A stretch of 5,600 bases of DNA, taken from the NCBI GenBank assembly GCA_937952135.1, contig CALFYL010000226.1, positions 1-5,600 of the forward strand, in the 5' to 3' direction. Origin of the DNA: an uncultured Planctomycetia bacterium (GTDB lineage: Bacteria; Planctomycetota; UBA1135; GCA-002686595). This document shows, piece after piece, positions 1 to 5,025 of this stretch. Position numbers and translations under genes: made by a program. Position 1 is the stretch's first letter, and the number at the start of each line of letters is the position of its first letter. The notes beneath the pieces are model-generated. The model was not told where the DNA came from. It made no database searches and worked only from the letters and a program-made list of their open reading frames with translations.

Positions 1-33
1 AACGGCAACCGCGAGCGAGCGGGCGAGCGTCAT
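1..33 (-). CDS. Start of a gene leaving the left edge
   Basis: On the minus strand an ATG at 33-31 opens a frame that stays open to the window edge and reads MTLARSLAVAV. It is preceded by AGGAG (bases 43-39) with a five-base gap, one of the best ribosome binding sites in the window, and this is what decides the start. A short polar/basic start followed by small hydrophobic residues resembles the beginning of an exported protein's signal peptide, but eleven residues are too few to be sure. The function cannot be told. The gene points away from the rest of the window, so 34-380 is its upstream region. Confidence 0.5.
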   Translation of the reverse strand, partial: MTLARSLAVAV

Positions 34-380
34 GGAAGCTCCTGCGACGGGAACGGCCGCGCCGGGAGTGACGCGGGCGCGACGAAGGTAGCGCCGGCCC
101 ACCACGCCGCAACGGGCCGAAGACACTGGCGCCGCGCACCTCCCACCACGGGCACGACGGGCCAGCCCTCGCGTTGTCCGCTTTCACCGGACACGATTGG
201 CGCTTTGCGAGCGCCTCGTTGCCCCGCTCCTGGCCGCCCCTGGCCGCCTGTGGCCGGTTCAAGCGGACACGATTCGGGGCGCGCAACGGCCCCTTGGTCC
301 GCCCCTGGCCGTCCCTGGCCGCCTACGTCCGCCCCTGGCCGGTTTGGGCGCGCGTTCGCCGCAGGAAACAGCATCGCAGG
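34..380. other. G+C-rich non-coding stretch upstream of the left-edge gene
   Basis: I see no believable gene here. Several frames are open on both strands, but they read as strings of Pro, Arg, Gly and Ala with no domain pattern, as expected of very G+C-rich DNA. The stretch should contain the promoter of the minus-strand gene starting at 33, though no clear -35/-10 pair is visible. Bases 176-344 hold short repeats, described separately. The right end abuts the tRNA fragment at 381. Confidence 0.5.
176..344. repeat. TGGCCG repeats on 10-bp spacing with flanking GTCCGCTT/AAGCGGAC half-palindromes
   Basis: TGGCCG occurs at 231, 241 and 251, exactly 10 bp apart, and again at 306, 316 and 336, the same spacing with one unit (326) diverged. 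Both groups end in TGGCCGGTT. The first group is bracketed by GTCCGCTTTC (176-185) and TTCAAGCGGAC (258-268), which are near inverted copies. CGGACACGATT is repeated directly at 188-198 and 264-274. A more perfect version of the bracketing palindrome lies at 509-535, so these look like members of one intergenic repeat family, the copy here split and expanded. The role is unknown. Protein-binding sites on one helix face or a decayed repetitive element would both fit. Confidence 0.6.
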
Positions 381-426
381 CCTCCGGAGCAGAAGGTCGT
401 GCGTTCGAATCGCGCCGGGCGTACCA
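381..426 (+). other. Attachment-site candidate: 3' half of a tRNA-Arg(CCG)
   Basis: Bases 382-426 fold as the 3' half of a tRNA. There is an anticodon loop CTCCGGA (382-388, anticodon CCG at 384-386), the 3' anticodon strand GCAGA, a five-base variable loop AGGTC, a T arm GTGCG / TTCGAAT / CGCGC (399-415), the acceptor strand CGGGCGT, discriminator A and an encoded CCA (424-426). Anticodon CCG and A73 fit tRNA-Arg. The 5' half is absent. The expected 5' anticodon strand TCTGC is replaced by CAGGC, and no D arm or pairing acceptor strand is found within 77 bases. Identity to a tRNA starting in the anticodon loop is what tyrosine recombinases leave when an element inserts in a tRNA gene. For a plus-oriented tRNA the intact gene and its element are expected to the left, with this copy as the distal end. 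The alternative is a simple decayed tRNA. Confidence 0.8.
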
Positions 427-508
427 ATTTCCCGCGGGAAAACCGCCAGTTCTTAGGATGCCGCAATCGCTCGCCCCGCGGGAGTTGCGGTAATGCGCCA
501 CCCACGCG

Positions 509-535
509 GTCCGCTTCTGGCCGGTAGAAGCGGAC
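509..535. repeat. Perfect 10-bp inverted repeat (hairpin), GTCCGCTTCT arms
   Basis: GTCCGCTTCT at 509-518 and AGAAGCGGAC at 526-535 are exact reverse complements around the seven-base loop GGCCGGT. The loop and right arm resemble 252-268 (GGCCGGTTCAAGCGGAC), which ties this copy to the repeats left of the tRNA fragment. There is no T-run on either side, so a simple terminator is unlikely. Palindromes with GTCCGCTT/AAGCGGAC arms are, to my recollection, scattered intergenic repeats in some proteobacterial genomes. I treat this as a member of such a family, a recollection I could not check. Confidence 0.7.
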
Positions 536-731
536 AAACGGCCCGCGAAAGGGCGCGCGTGAGGGTGCGATCGGCGGGGAAATCGTGGTCGCGGCGCGGA
601 AACAGACGCTCATCGAAGCTGCTGGTCGCGCGGGTCGGACCAACGCTGGCTCGCGGGCGGCGATGGGGTTCACGATCAGTCGCTGTGCGCCGGCCCGCGC
701 CCGCTCTGGCGCTTCCGGGAGCGACGAGCGC

Positions 732-747
732 AGGCAGTTGACTGCCT
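732..747. promoter_or_regulatory. Palindrome upstream of CD225 gene, possible operator
   Basis: AGGCAGT and ACTGCCT are perfect reverse complements separated by TG, about 95 bp upstream of the ATG at 841. The centre reads TTGACT (738-743), close to a -35 hexamer, but no good -10 follows at the usual spacing. It could be a repressor or activator site over a promoter, or a short RNA hairpin in the leader. No family assignment is possible. Confidence 0.35.
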
Positions 748-840
748 ACGGCTGGTTCCTCAGGCGCGATGCTCGCGCAACCGGATCAGTCGGCGTTGCT
801 ACTGGCGCAGCCCCAACAACACCTGCACTCGAGGTCAGCG

Positions 841-1239
841 ATGCTCGTAGAACCGACTACTTCCCTTGGCGCGTCGCTCGAAGCAACGCTGATCGTCGCC
901 GGCCTCGCGATCGGACCGCTCATGGTCTACGCCGGAATCGGAGTCTTCTTGGCGACCCGTGCGGACGAGCGTTGGCGACGTGCCGTCCAGTGCGAGACCG
1001 ACGAGGGTCGTCCGTACAACTGGCTCATTCCATCCACCGTGGTGGCGCTGCTCGCGTTCGCGCCGCTCGGCATCGCCGCCGTGATCCACGCTGCGCGCGT
1101 CGAGCCGTTCCTCGCGCTAGGACGATTCGAAGATGCTCGCGCGTCCGCGCGGCGGGCGAGGATGTGGTTCTGGCTGAGCGCCGCTGGCGGAGCAACCGTC
1201 CTCGTCGGGTGGCTGACGATGACCACATTCCTGCGCTGA
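841..1239 (+). CDS. CD225/dispanin-family small membrane protein
   Basis: This is a 132-residue inner-membrane protein. Residues 58-127 match the CD225 (dispanin) pattern: a hydrophobic helix with PLGIAAVIHAARVEPFLA (75-92), then GRFEDARASARRARMW (94-109), then a second hydrophobic helix (about 110-127). The PLGI..V..A.RV motif and the G.F..A..AS..AR.W motif are the family's hallmarks; the family includes eukaryotic IFITM antiviral proteins and many uncharacterised bacterial proteins. Unlike the usual two-helix form, this one has an extra hydrophobic segment at residues 14-38 and a charged linker (39-57). The start at 841 is chosen because GAGG (831-834) sits six bases before it. An in-frame ATG at 769 has no such signal. 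The gene stands alone downstream of a palindrome at 732-747. Its molecular role is unknown. The family call is confident; any defence function would be speculation. Confidence 0.85.
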   Translation: MLVEPTTSLGASLEATLIVAGLAIGPLMVYAGIGVFLATRADERWRRAVQCETDEGRPYNWLIPSTVVALLAFAPLGIAAVIHAARVEPFLALGRFEDARASARRARMWFWLSAAGGATVLVGWLTMTTFLR

Positions 1240-1243
1240 CAGT

Positions 1244-1601
1244 GTGCGGACGGACGGCCCCGATATCGAAGCGTTCTCCGACACCGAACACGCGCAGCTC
1301 CTGCAGGAGGACGGCACCGTGACACTGCATGGCGTCTTCAGCAGCGCGCGGGCAACCGCAAACGACGCGTGTCTTGAGTTGCTCTCGATCTGGCGTGCCC
1401 GCCGAAGAAACCCCGAACTACTCCGTCAGCCCGCCGAGCAATGGCCCAAGGCAGAGTTGTTCTCAACCGGATTTCACCGGCTACGCCCCTGGGTCTGCAC
1501 AGTTCAGGCCCGCTCTTTATAGCTCCAATCCGGATCTTGTCCGACGGCTCGCCGCGGCGACGCTGCTGAACGACAAGCATTTGGACTGGCGTGCGTTCTG
1601 A
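1244..1601 (+). pseudogene. Possible frameshifted coding remnant, unknown family
   Basis: A frame opens with GTG at 1244, four bases after the CD225 stop, and ends at a TAG at 1520-1522 (92 residues). Its start (DIEAFSDTEHAQLLQEDGTV) and the stretch PAEQWPKAELFSTGFHRLRPW look protein-like. Another plausible segment, NPDLVRRLAAATLLNDKHLD, lies in a different frame and ends at 1601, so the two may be one gene broken by a frameshift near 1500-1520. A perfect AGGAGG at 1305-1310 lies eight bases before a GTG at 1319 in the first frame, which would give a 67-residue product, but the AGGAGG also simply encodes part of QED. I recognise no family, and the whole stretch may be non-coding. Confidence 0.25.
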
Positions 1602-1633
1602 GAGGAGCGTTTGTTTCGTGTCGTTGATTCGCC

Positions 1634-1697
1634 GCTCCGCTGAGTCCGATCCACGGAAGGACACATCGTTGCGGCCCCTTCCTTGCCTCAGCGGGGC
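1634..1697. repeat. Nested inverted repeat, possible structured RNA or terminator
   Basis: GCTCCGCTGAG (1634-1644) pairs with CTCAGCGGGGC (1687-1697) over 11 positions with one T-G wobble. Inside it GGAAGG (1655-1660) pairs exactly with CCTTCC (1677-1682). The two stems are colinear, so one folded arm of about 64 bases with internal loops is possible in RNA or single-stranded DNA. It lies just after the remnant ending at 1601 and about 150 bp before the next fragment. No T-run follows on either strand, and integron attC core motifs are not seen. Confidence 0.35.
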
Positions 1698-1849
1698 AGC
1701 GGGGACAAGTTGAGGACGAGAACTTCGAGCGGGGGCGCTGCCACTGGAGAATCTCGCTAAGCCGCGGATCCCACCGGGCTCAGACTGGCCGCACGTACAG
1801 CGTCGTCGCTCGCCTCGCGCTTCCAGAGTTGTCGCGGCACCATTCGTCC

Positions 1850-2094
1850 ATGCCTCTCGCCAACCCCGCCAACCCCTCCCTCGTCGCCGCCTGCCGCGCC
1901 GTTCTCACCAGCTCCGACCCCATCGAGATCGACGCGGAGTACGGCTGCCCCTGTGCGTGATCGACGCGGTGTTCTCGATCGGCGTGCGGTACGAGGGGGT
2001 GAGCAGCGTGGTCGACCGGTACCGGCGGCACGGGCGGCCGAAGCAGTCCCCCCACGCGGGTCGCGCCAACGCACTCGAGGTTGGAATCAGTTAA
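1850..2094 (+). pseudogene. 5' gene fragment with single-base frameshift (CVIDAVFSIGVRY protein)
   Basis: An ATG at 1850 opens MPLANPANPSLVAACRAVLT and stops at 1958-1960 in the reading ...EYGCPCA. One frame over, from 1951, the sequence reads LCVIDAVFSIGVRYEGVSSV and continues to a TAA at 2092-2094. Adding one C to the CCCC run at 1948-1951 joins both halves as ...EYGCPLCVIDAVFSIGVRYEGV. From memory, a [P]xCV[IL]DAVFS[IL]xVRY motif near the N-terminus marks conserved hypothetical proteins of roughly 200 residues, so this would be the first third of such a protein. After about VDRYRRHGRP the reading loses protein character, which suggests a 3' truncation as well. The function of the family is unknown to me. 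A sequencing error in the C-run could explain the frameshift but not the truncation. Confidence 0.6.
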
Positions 2095-2147
2095 ACACCC
2101 GCGCAAGTCTGATCGCGCGAGCGTGCTGGCGGTTAGCCACTATGGCC

Positions 2148-2630
2148 CTATTCAGGTTGCGTCCCCAACTCATTCGGGGTAACACGGGCGGACAACTCGA
2201 GCATCGCCACGCATACCCGTCGTAGCGCTTCGCACTTCGTGGTGATTCTAAGATGCTCCACGAGGACGGGATGAGTTAGGGACAGCGTTAGGAGCAGCCG
2301 CGCGGCACCAGCTTCATTAAGGCTCTTTGGATCCGTCGCCACCAGGTTAGTGCTCGCGTCGGGCAGGGACCACGCAACGGAGTTGGCCCAACATTGAGCC
2401 GCGTCTCGGACAATCTGCTCGCCGGTCAGAGATATCAGATCGTTCTTGGCCTCTGGCCCCAAATGCCGGAAACGCTGACCATTGACGGACCGTGTCCTCG
2501 GATCAAATACGTGGCTCTCCGCGAACCAAGTAGCGATCTCTCCCTTCCCACCCTCAGACCAGGACAGCATGATGGCTATCGCGAAATGAGCCTGGACATG
2601 AGATAGCTTGTAGTCGGATTGGTGTGACAT
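2148..2630 (-). CDS. Hypothetical protein, unrecognised
   Basis: This is a 160-residue protein starting MSHQSDYKLSHVQAHFAIAI and ending ...VTPNELGTQPE. It looks soluble and mostly helical, with balanced composition and ordinary codon choice, unlike the Arg/Pro-rich chance frames nearby, so I believe it is real. I recognise no motif. The ATG at 2630 is preferred because AGGG lies eight bases before it. A TTG at 2666 would add 12 residues (MQVLYALDRVTD), and the frame is open back to a stop near 2716, so a longer protein is possible. The G+C content of this gene is visibly below that of the flanks, a sign of separate origin. Its neighbours on both sides are broken fragments. Confidence 0.65.
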   Translation of the reverse strand: MSHQSDYKLSHVQAHFAIAIMLSWSEGGKGEIATWFAESHVFDPRTRSVNGQRFRHLGPEAKNDLISLTGEQIVRDAAQCWANSVAWSLPDASTNLVATDPKSLNEAGAARLLLTLSLTHPVLVEHLRITTKCEALRRVCVAMLELSARVTPNELGTQPE

Positions 2631-2696
2631 ATCTGTGACCCTATCGAGGGCGTATAGGACCTGCAACTTCTCCGTTCGCCCGCGCTGAGGTGCACC

Positions 2697-2865
2697 ATCG
2701 GTCGAGCCGGTGGCTCACGGGCGCTGGTCGACGCGATCAACGCCGAGCTTGGGCGGGCTGTCTCGCGACGGCACGCGGCGGTCGGTCCGCGCCGTCGCGG
2801 ACAAGATCCTGCGCCGGCACGGGCTCGTCGGACCGGACGCGGGAGGGTGGTATGCGAGGGCGTAG
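2697..2865 (+). pseudogene. C-terminal fragment of an unknown gene, frameshifted
   Basis: Bases 2721-2750 read ALVDAINAEL in one frame. From 2755 the next frame reads GLSRDGTRRSVRAVADKILR, then RHGLVGPDAGGWYARA and a TAG at 2863-2865. Removing one G from the GGGCGGG run at 2751-2757 fuses them into a continuous helical, basic segment ending in GGWYARA. This looks like the tail of a real protein with its 5' part lost; the left limit is approximate. I cannot assign a family. It ends about 28 bp from the broken end of the minus-strand dehydrogenase fragment, so the two meet tail to tail. Confidence 0.45.
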
Positions 2866-3225
2866 CTGGTCAGCTCTCGATGGCCCCGCGCGATAGAGCA
2901 CGCCGCGCTCGCGCCAGTGCGCCGTGCGCTCGAGCGCGCCGCGCGTCGAGGTTGTCGAGTGGTCGATCACCAGCGCGCCGGGCGCGAATCCAGGCGCGGC
3001 GGCCGCGAGCACCACGTCTACCGCCGCGTCGTCGGACACCACGATGTGCGTGCGACTCGCGCCGCGCACTGCGGCCGCGGGATCGCCGCTGTGCTGTGCG
3101 TCGATCGACGCCGGCGCGAGCGCCTTGTGTGGCGAGCGGTTCCACACGCGCACGTCTTCGCCTTTGGCGCGCAACGCGCGCACAAACCCCGAACCGAGCA
3201 ATCCCGCGCCGAGAATCGTGATCAT
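2737..3225 (-). pseudogene. Truncated 3-hydroxyisobutyrate dehydrogenase-like protein (N-terminal third)
   Basis: From the ATG at 3225 the product begins MITILGAGLLGSGFVRALRA, a Rossmann-fold dinucleotide-binding start (GAGLLGSG, residues 6-13; WNRSPHK, 28-34). It continues through IVVSDDAAVDVVL (61-73) and VIDHSTTSTRGA (86-97) to HWRERGVLY (103-111). This is the NAD(P)-binding half-domain of the 3-hydroxyisobutyrate dehydrogenase / 6-phosphogluconate dehydrogenase-like family, whose members are near 290 residues. After Y111 (base 2893) similarity stops. The frame runs on as unrelated Arg/Pro-rich sequence to a stop at 2737, so the dimerisation domain and catalytic lysine are missing. The product is almost surely inactive. 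The frame also runs upstream of 3225, but similarity starts at the ATG. A weak AGG lies about nine bases before it. It is divergent from the gene at 3334. Confidence 0.8.
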
Positions 3226-3333
3226 GGGCGCAAGCCTATCGCTGGCGCGCGGCCTAGTGCCGTGCGAGGGGCGAACTACGCTGGTGGTGCGGTCATCGCT
3301 GCGAGCGCGCAGCCGGTCGCCAGTGTTCGAGCC

Positions 3334-3993
3334 ATGCCTCCGTCCATCTTCAAGTACCTCCTGGCCGAGCACCTGCGTGCGTTCCTCGAGCGCGGCTCGC
3401 TGCGGATCGGGACGTTGCACGACTACCAGCAAACGGAGAAGTACGGACTCGCGATCGGCGACGCGGGTGAAGGCGTGCTTCATCTCACGACGGAGTTCCG
3501 CACGCTGGAGGAGCACACCGCTCACTGGAAGGAGTGGCGGCGCGCGAACGGTCAAGACCAGCCGCCACCCAGGATCGCCAAGGTCACGTCCGTCGAGCTC
3601 GTAGCCGTTCTGCGGGAGTCGCCGGACGGAGTCGTGGCGACGACGCAGGCCGATGACGGCTACCTGTTCTGCGCGTCCTCGCGCTACTCGGCCGAGCTGA
3701 TGGGGCCGCTCGGTTACGACGCCTGTCTCGAAATCGTGGACCCCGACGGGTTCTTCCTTGCGGTGAGCGGCGTGCTGGGCGAGCGCGCGGACTTCCTCGG
3801 CTACCGTCCGGTCGCGTACGTCGGTCGGAGTTGGAGCCGTGCGTCCCATCCGGGCGTGCCGCGAGCGTTGCTCAAGGAGCCCGAGTACGCCTACCAGGCC
3901 GAGATCCGCGCGCTGTGGAAGCCTCGACTGAGGCCGATCGCGCCGCTGCTGATCGACGCGCCCGCGGCGCGGGCCTTCTGTCGTCCGTGCTGA
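3334..3993 (+). CDS. Conserved hypothetical protein, DUF2971-like
   Basis: This is a complete, soluble 219-residue protein. It opens with FKYL (6-9), then LRIGTLHDYQQTEKYGLAIG (23-42) and DAGEG (43-47). The middle has GYLFCASSRYSAEL (109-122) and GYDACLEIVDP (127-137), and the end has HPGVPRALLKEPEYAYQAEI (172-191), RALW and IAPLLI. These are landmarks I recall from widespread hypothetical proteins related to DUF2971, where an F/YKYL...F...LR start and a late YQ.E.R..W motif recur. No enzymatic activity is established to my knowledge. The ATG at 3334 is chosen because the conserved FKYL lies just after it. The frame is open upstream to before 2917, but that part is the antisense of the dehydrogenase fragment. 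The ribosome binding site is weak. It converges on the membrane gene ending at 4090. Confidence 0.8.
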   Translation: MPPSIFKYLLAEHLRAFLERGSLRIGTLHDYQQTEKYGLAIGDAGEGVLHLTTEFRTLEEHTAHWKEWRRANGQDQPPPRIAKVTSVELVAVLRESPDGVVATTQADDGYLFCASSRYSAELMGPLGYDACLEIVDPDGFFLAVSGVLGERADFLGYRPVAYVGRSWSRASHPGVPRALLKEPEYAYQAEIRALWKPRLRPIAPLLIDAPAARAFCRPC

Positions 3994-4047
3994 ACCGCAG
4001 ACGGCCTCTGCTCAGTTCGGCACCGTGGACCAGCTTGCCCGAAAGGG

Positions 4048-4064
4048 GGTCACGTTTGGTGACC
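4048..4064. terminator. Hairpin between convergent genes
   Basis: GGTCAC (4048-4053) and GTGACC (4059-4064) pair perfectly around GTTTG in the 96-bp gap between two convergent stops (3993 plus, 4090 minus). The position suits a bidirectional terminator, but no T-run follows on either strand, so it would be an atypical one. Six-base units GGTCAC, GGTGAC and GGTAAC follow each other here (4048, 4058, 4065), so it may instead be part of a small repeat. Confidence 0.4.
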
Positions 4065-4089
4065 GGTAACAGTCTGTCAGCGCATTGAT

Positions 4090-4974
4090 CTAGAACAGCG
4101 CGCGGATTCCGCGCTCGATCCAAGGCCACCCAAAGGCGGCCCATCCGACCGAGCCAGCACTCGCAATGCCCCACATGTATGCGCGCCAGCGCTTCATGGC
4201 TGCGATCCCGCGACCTTTGCCGATCACGACCTTCGGCCAGAACGCAAGCGCTATGCTGCACGCCACGGCGAGGACCAGAAATCGTCCCCAGATTGCGTAT
4301 CGAGGATTCGGAGTCTCCAACGTCTCGCGCGGCAGCTGGTCGGCAAGGAGAAGCTCGACCGCCATTGGTACTTCAGACGCACTAACGCCATCGGCGAGGA
4401 CCGTCTGAATCTGCGCTGCACGCTCTGCGCGTGTGTCATCGACTTGCCTGCTTGTGGGGTCGGGCGCTGCAATAAAGACCATCAGCAGCACGATCCACTG
4501 GACGCCCTGCATTCGACGCACCACGCGTTGCCACCACGGCGCCTCATGCCGATCGATCCAGAGACGAATCGCGGCCAAAAAGCGTTGGGAGTCTTCACGA
4601 TCAGGCGGGGCCGATGCTTCCAATGTGCTGGACGAACCGCTGCCGATGTGCACTTCGAACGCGGAGAGTCCGGCGTGCAGCTGGAAGGTCAGCTTACGAA
4701 TGAGCGAGTATTGAAGCTCGGGAGCGCTGTTCAGCTCGGCGCAAGTCGCGCCATGGATTACTATGTCGTGGTCTAGCTGTGCGGTAACGGCGATCGAGAC
4801 GGGATCCGAGCGGACTGCCGACTCTCCGGGCGGTGGCTTGGATCGAGCCGCGGTCTCTGCTTCGAGTGCGTGTGCCTGCGCGACGACTATGCTCTCCAGC
4901 TCGCAGAGCGCGTTCTCGTCGACTAGCCACGGCCCGCTGGCGGAAAGTGATGACTTGTGTCTGACCAGGACCAT
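4090..4974 (-). CDS. Membrane protein of unknown function with cytosolic N-terminal domain
   Basis: This is a 294-residue protein. Residues 1-155 are soluble: MVLVRHKSSLSASGPWLVDE, an acidic/alanine helix (21-45), then a segment with strand-like stretches (VSIAVTAQL, LTFQLHAGLSAFEVHIG). Predicted membrane helices lie near 157-171, 228-247 and 266-285, with a charged loop (172-225) between the first two. PKVVIGKGRGIAAMKRWR (247-264), a basic loop after the second helix, resembles a P..V..IGKG motif I recall in other uncharacterised bacterial membrane proteins. The start is uncertain: ATG at 4974 has no clear ribosome binding site, and a GTG at 5043 would add 23 residues across the 14-bp palindrome. 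The shorter form is preferred since the added part is low-complexity Pro/Arg. A single-gene unit, facing the gene at 3334. Function unknown. Confidence 0.75.
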   Translation of the reverse strand: MVLVRHKSSLSASGPWLVDENALCELESIVVAQAHALEAETAARSKPPPGESAVRSDPVSIAVTAQLDHDIVIHGATCAELNSAPELQYSLIRKLTFQLHAGLSAFEVHIGSGSSSTLEASAPPDREDSQRFLAAIRLWIDRHEAPWWQRVVRRMQGVQWIVLLMVFIAAPDPTSRQVDDTRAERAAQIQTVLADGVSASEVPMAVELLLADQLPRETLETPNPRYAIWGRFLVLAVACSIALAFWPKVVIGKGRGIAAMKRWRAYMWGIASAGSVGWAAFGWPWIERGIRALF

Positions 4975-5011
4975 GCGGATCGTCAGTGAATCTGAGCGAG
5001 TCGGGTGATGA

Positions 5012-5025
5012 CGCGTAGCTACGCG
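5012..5025. promoter_or_regulatory. Perfect 14-bp palindrome upstream of membrane gene
   Basis: CGCGTAGCTACGCG is its own reverse complement with no spacer. It lies 37 bp upstream of the preferred start at 4974, where a repressor site would be placed for the minus-strand gene. A 14-bp perfect palindrome is expected about once per 16 kb by chance, so its position is more telling than its existence. If translation really begins at 5043 it would lie inside the gene and lose this meaning. Confidence 0.35.

Larger units (their letters stand above)
427..840. other. Non-coding stretch between tRNA fragment and CD225 gene
   Basis: No gene is supported here. One plus-strand frame runs from 585 through the CD225 gene to 1322, but its product is Arg/Ala-rich without pattern and it overlaps a better gene in another frame. 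The stretch contains the strong hairpin at 509-535 and the palindrome at 732-747. An ATG at 769 is in frame with the CD225 gene and would add 24 residues (MLAQPDQSALLLAQ...), but it lacks a ribosome binding site. Confidence 0.5.

Noticed and set aside
350..426. An intact tRNA gene
   Set aside because: Only the 3' half is tRNA-like. The 77 bases ending at CCA lack a D arm, the anticodon stem does not pair (CAGGC against GCAGA), and the acceptor stem pairs only in part.
30..741. Many open frames of 66-117 codons on both strands
   Set aside because: They overlap one another, are rich in Arg, Pro, Gly and Ala, show no domain pattern, and several run through the tRNA fragment. They are expected by chance at this G+C content.
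585..1322. A 245-codon plus-strand frame
   Set aside because: It overlaps the CD225 gene in a different frame and reads as Arg-rich sequence without motifs.
1953..2225. A 90-codon plus-strand frame over the CVIDAVFSIG fragment
   Set aside because: It is a frame neighbouring the one that carries the conserved motif and has only Arg-rich content.
1600..2345. Integron-type attC sites (GTTRRRY/RYYYAAC cores) between small orphan genes
   Set aside because: GTTAGCC at 2132, GTTAGTG at 2346 and GTTGAGG at 1710 do not fit the core consensus, no paired inverse cores flank a gene, and the recombinase fragment shows no integron-integrase signature.
2917..3333. Upstream extension of the DUF2971-like gene
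   Set aside because: The frame is open but is the antisense of the dehydrogenase fragment, and the family's conserved start lies right after the ATG at 3334.
3226..3849. Upstream extension of the dehydrogenase frame
   Set aside because: The frame is open through the antisense of the DUF2971-like gene, but dehydrogenase similarity begins exactly at the ATG at 3225.
3872..4261. A 129-codon minus-strand frame
   Set aside because: It spans the ends of two convergent genes in the wrong frame and has no motif; it is a shadow.
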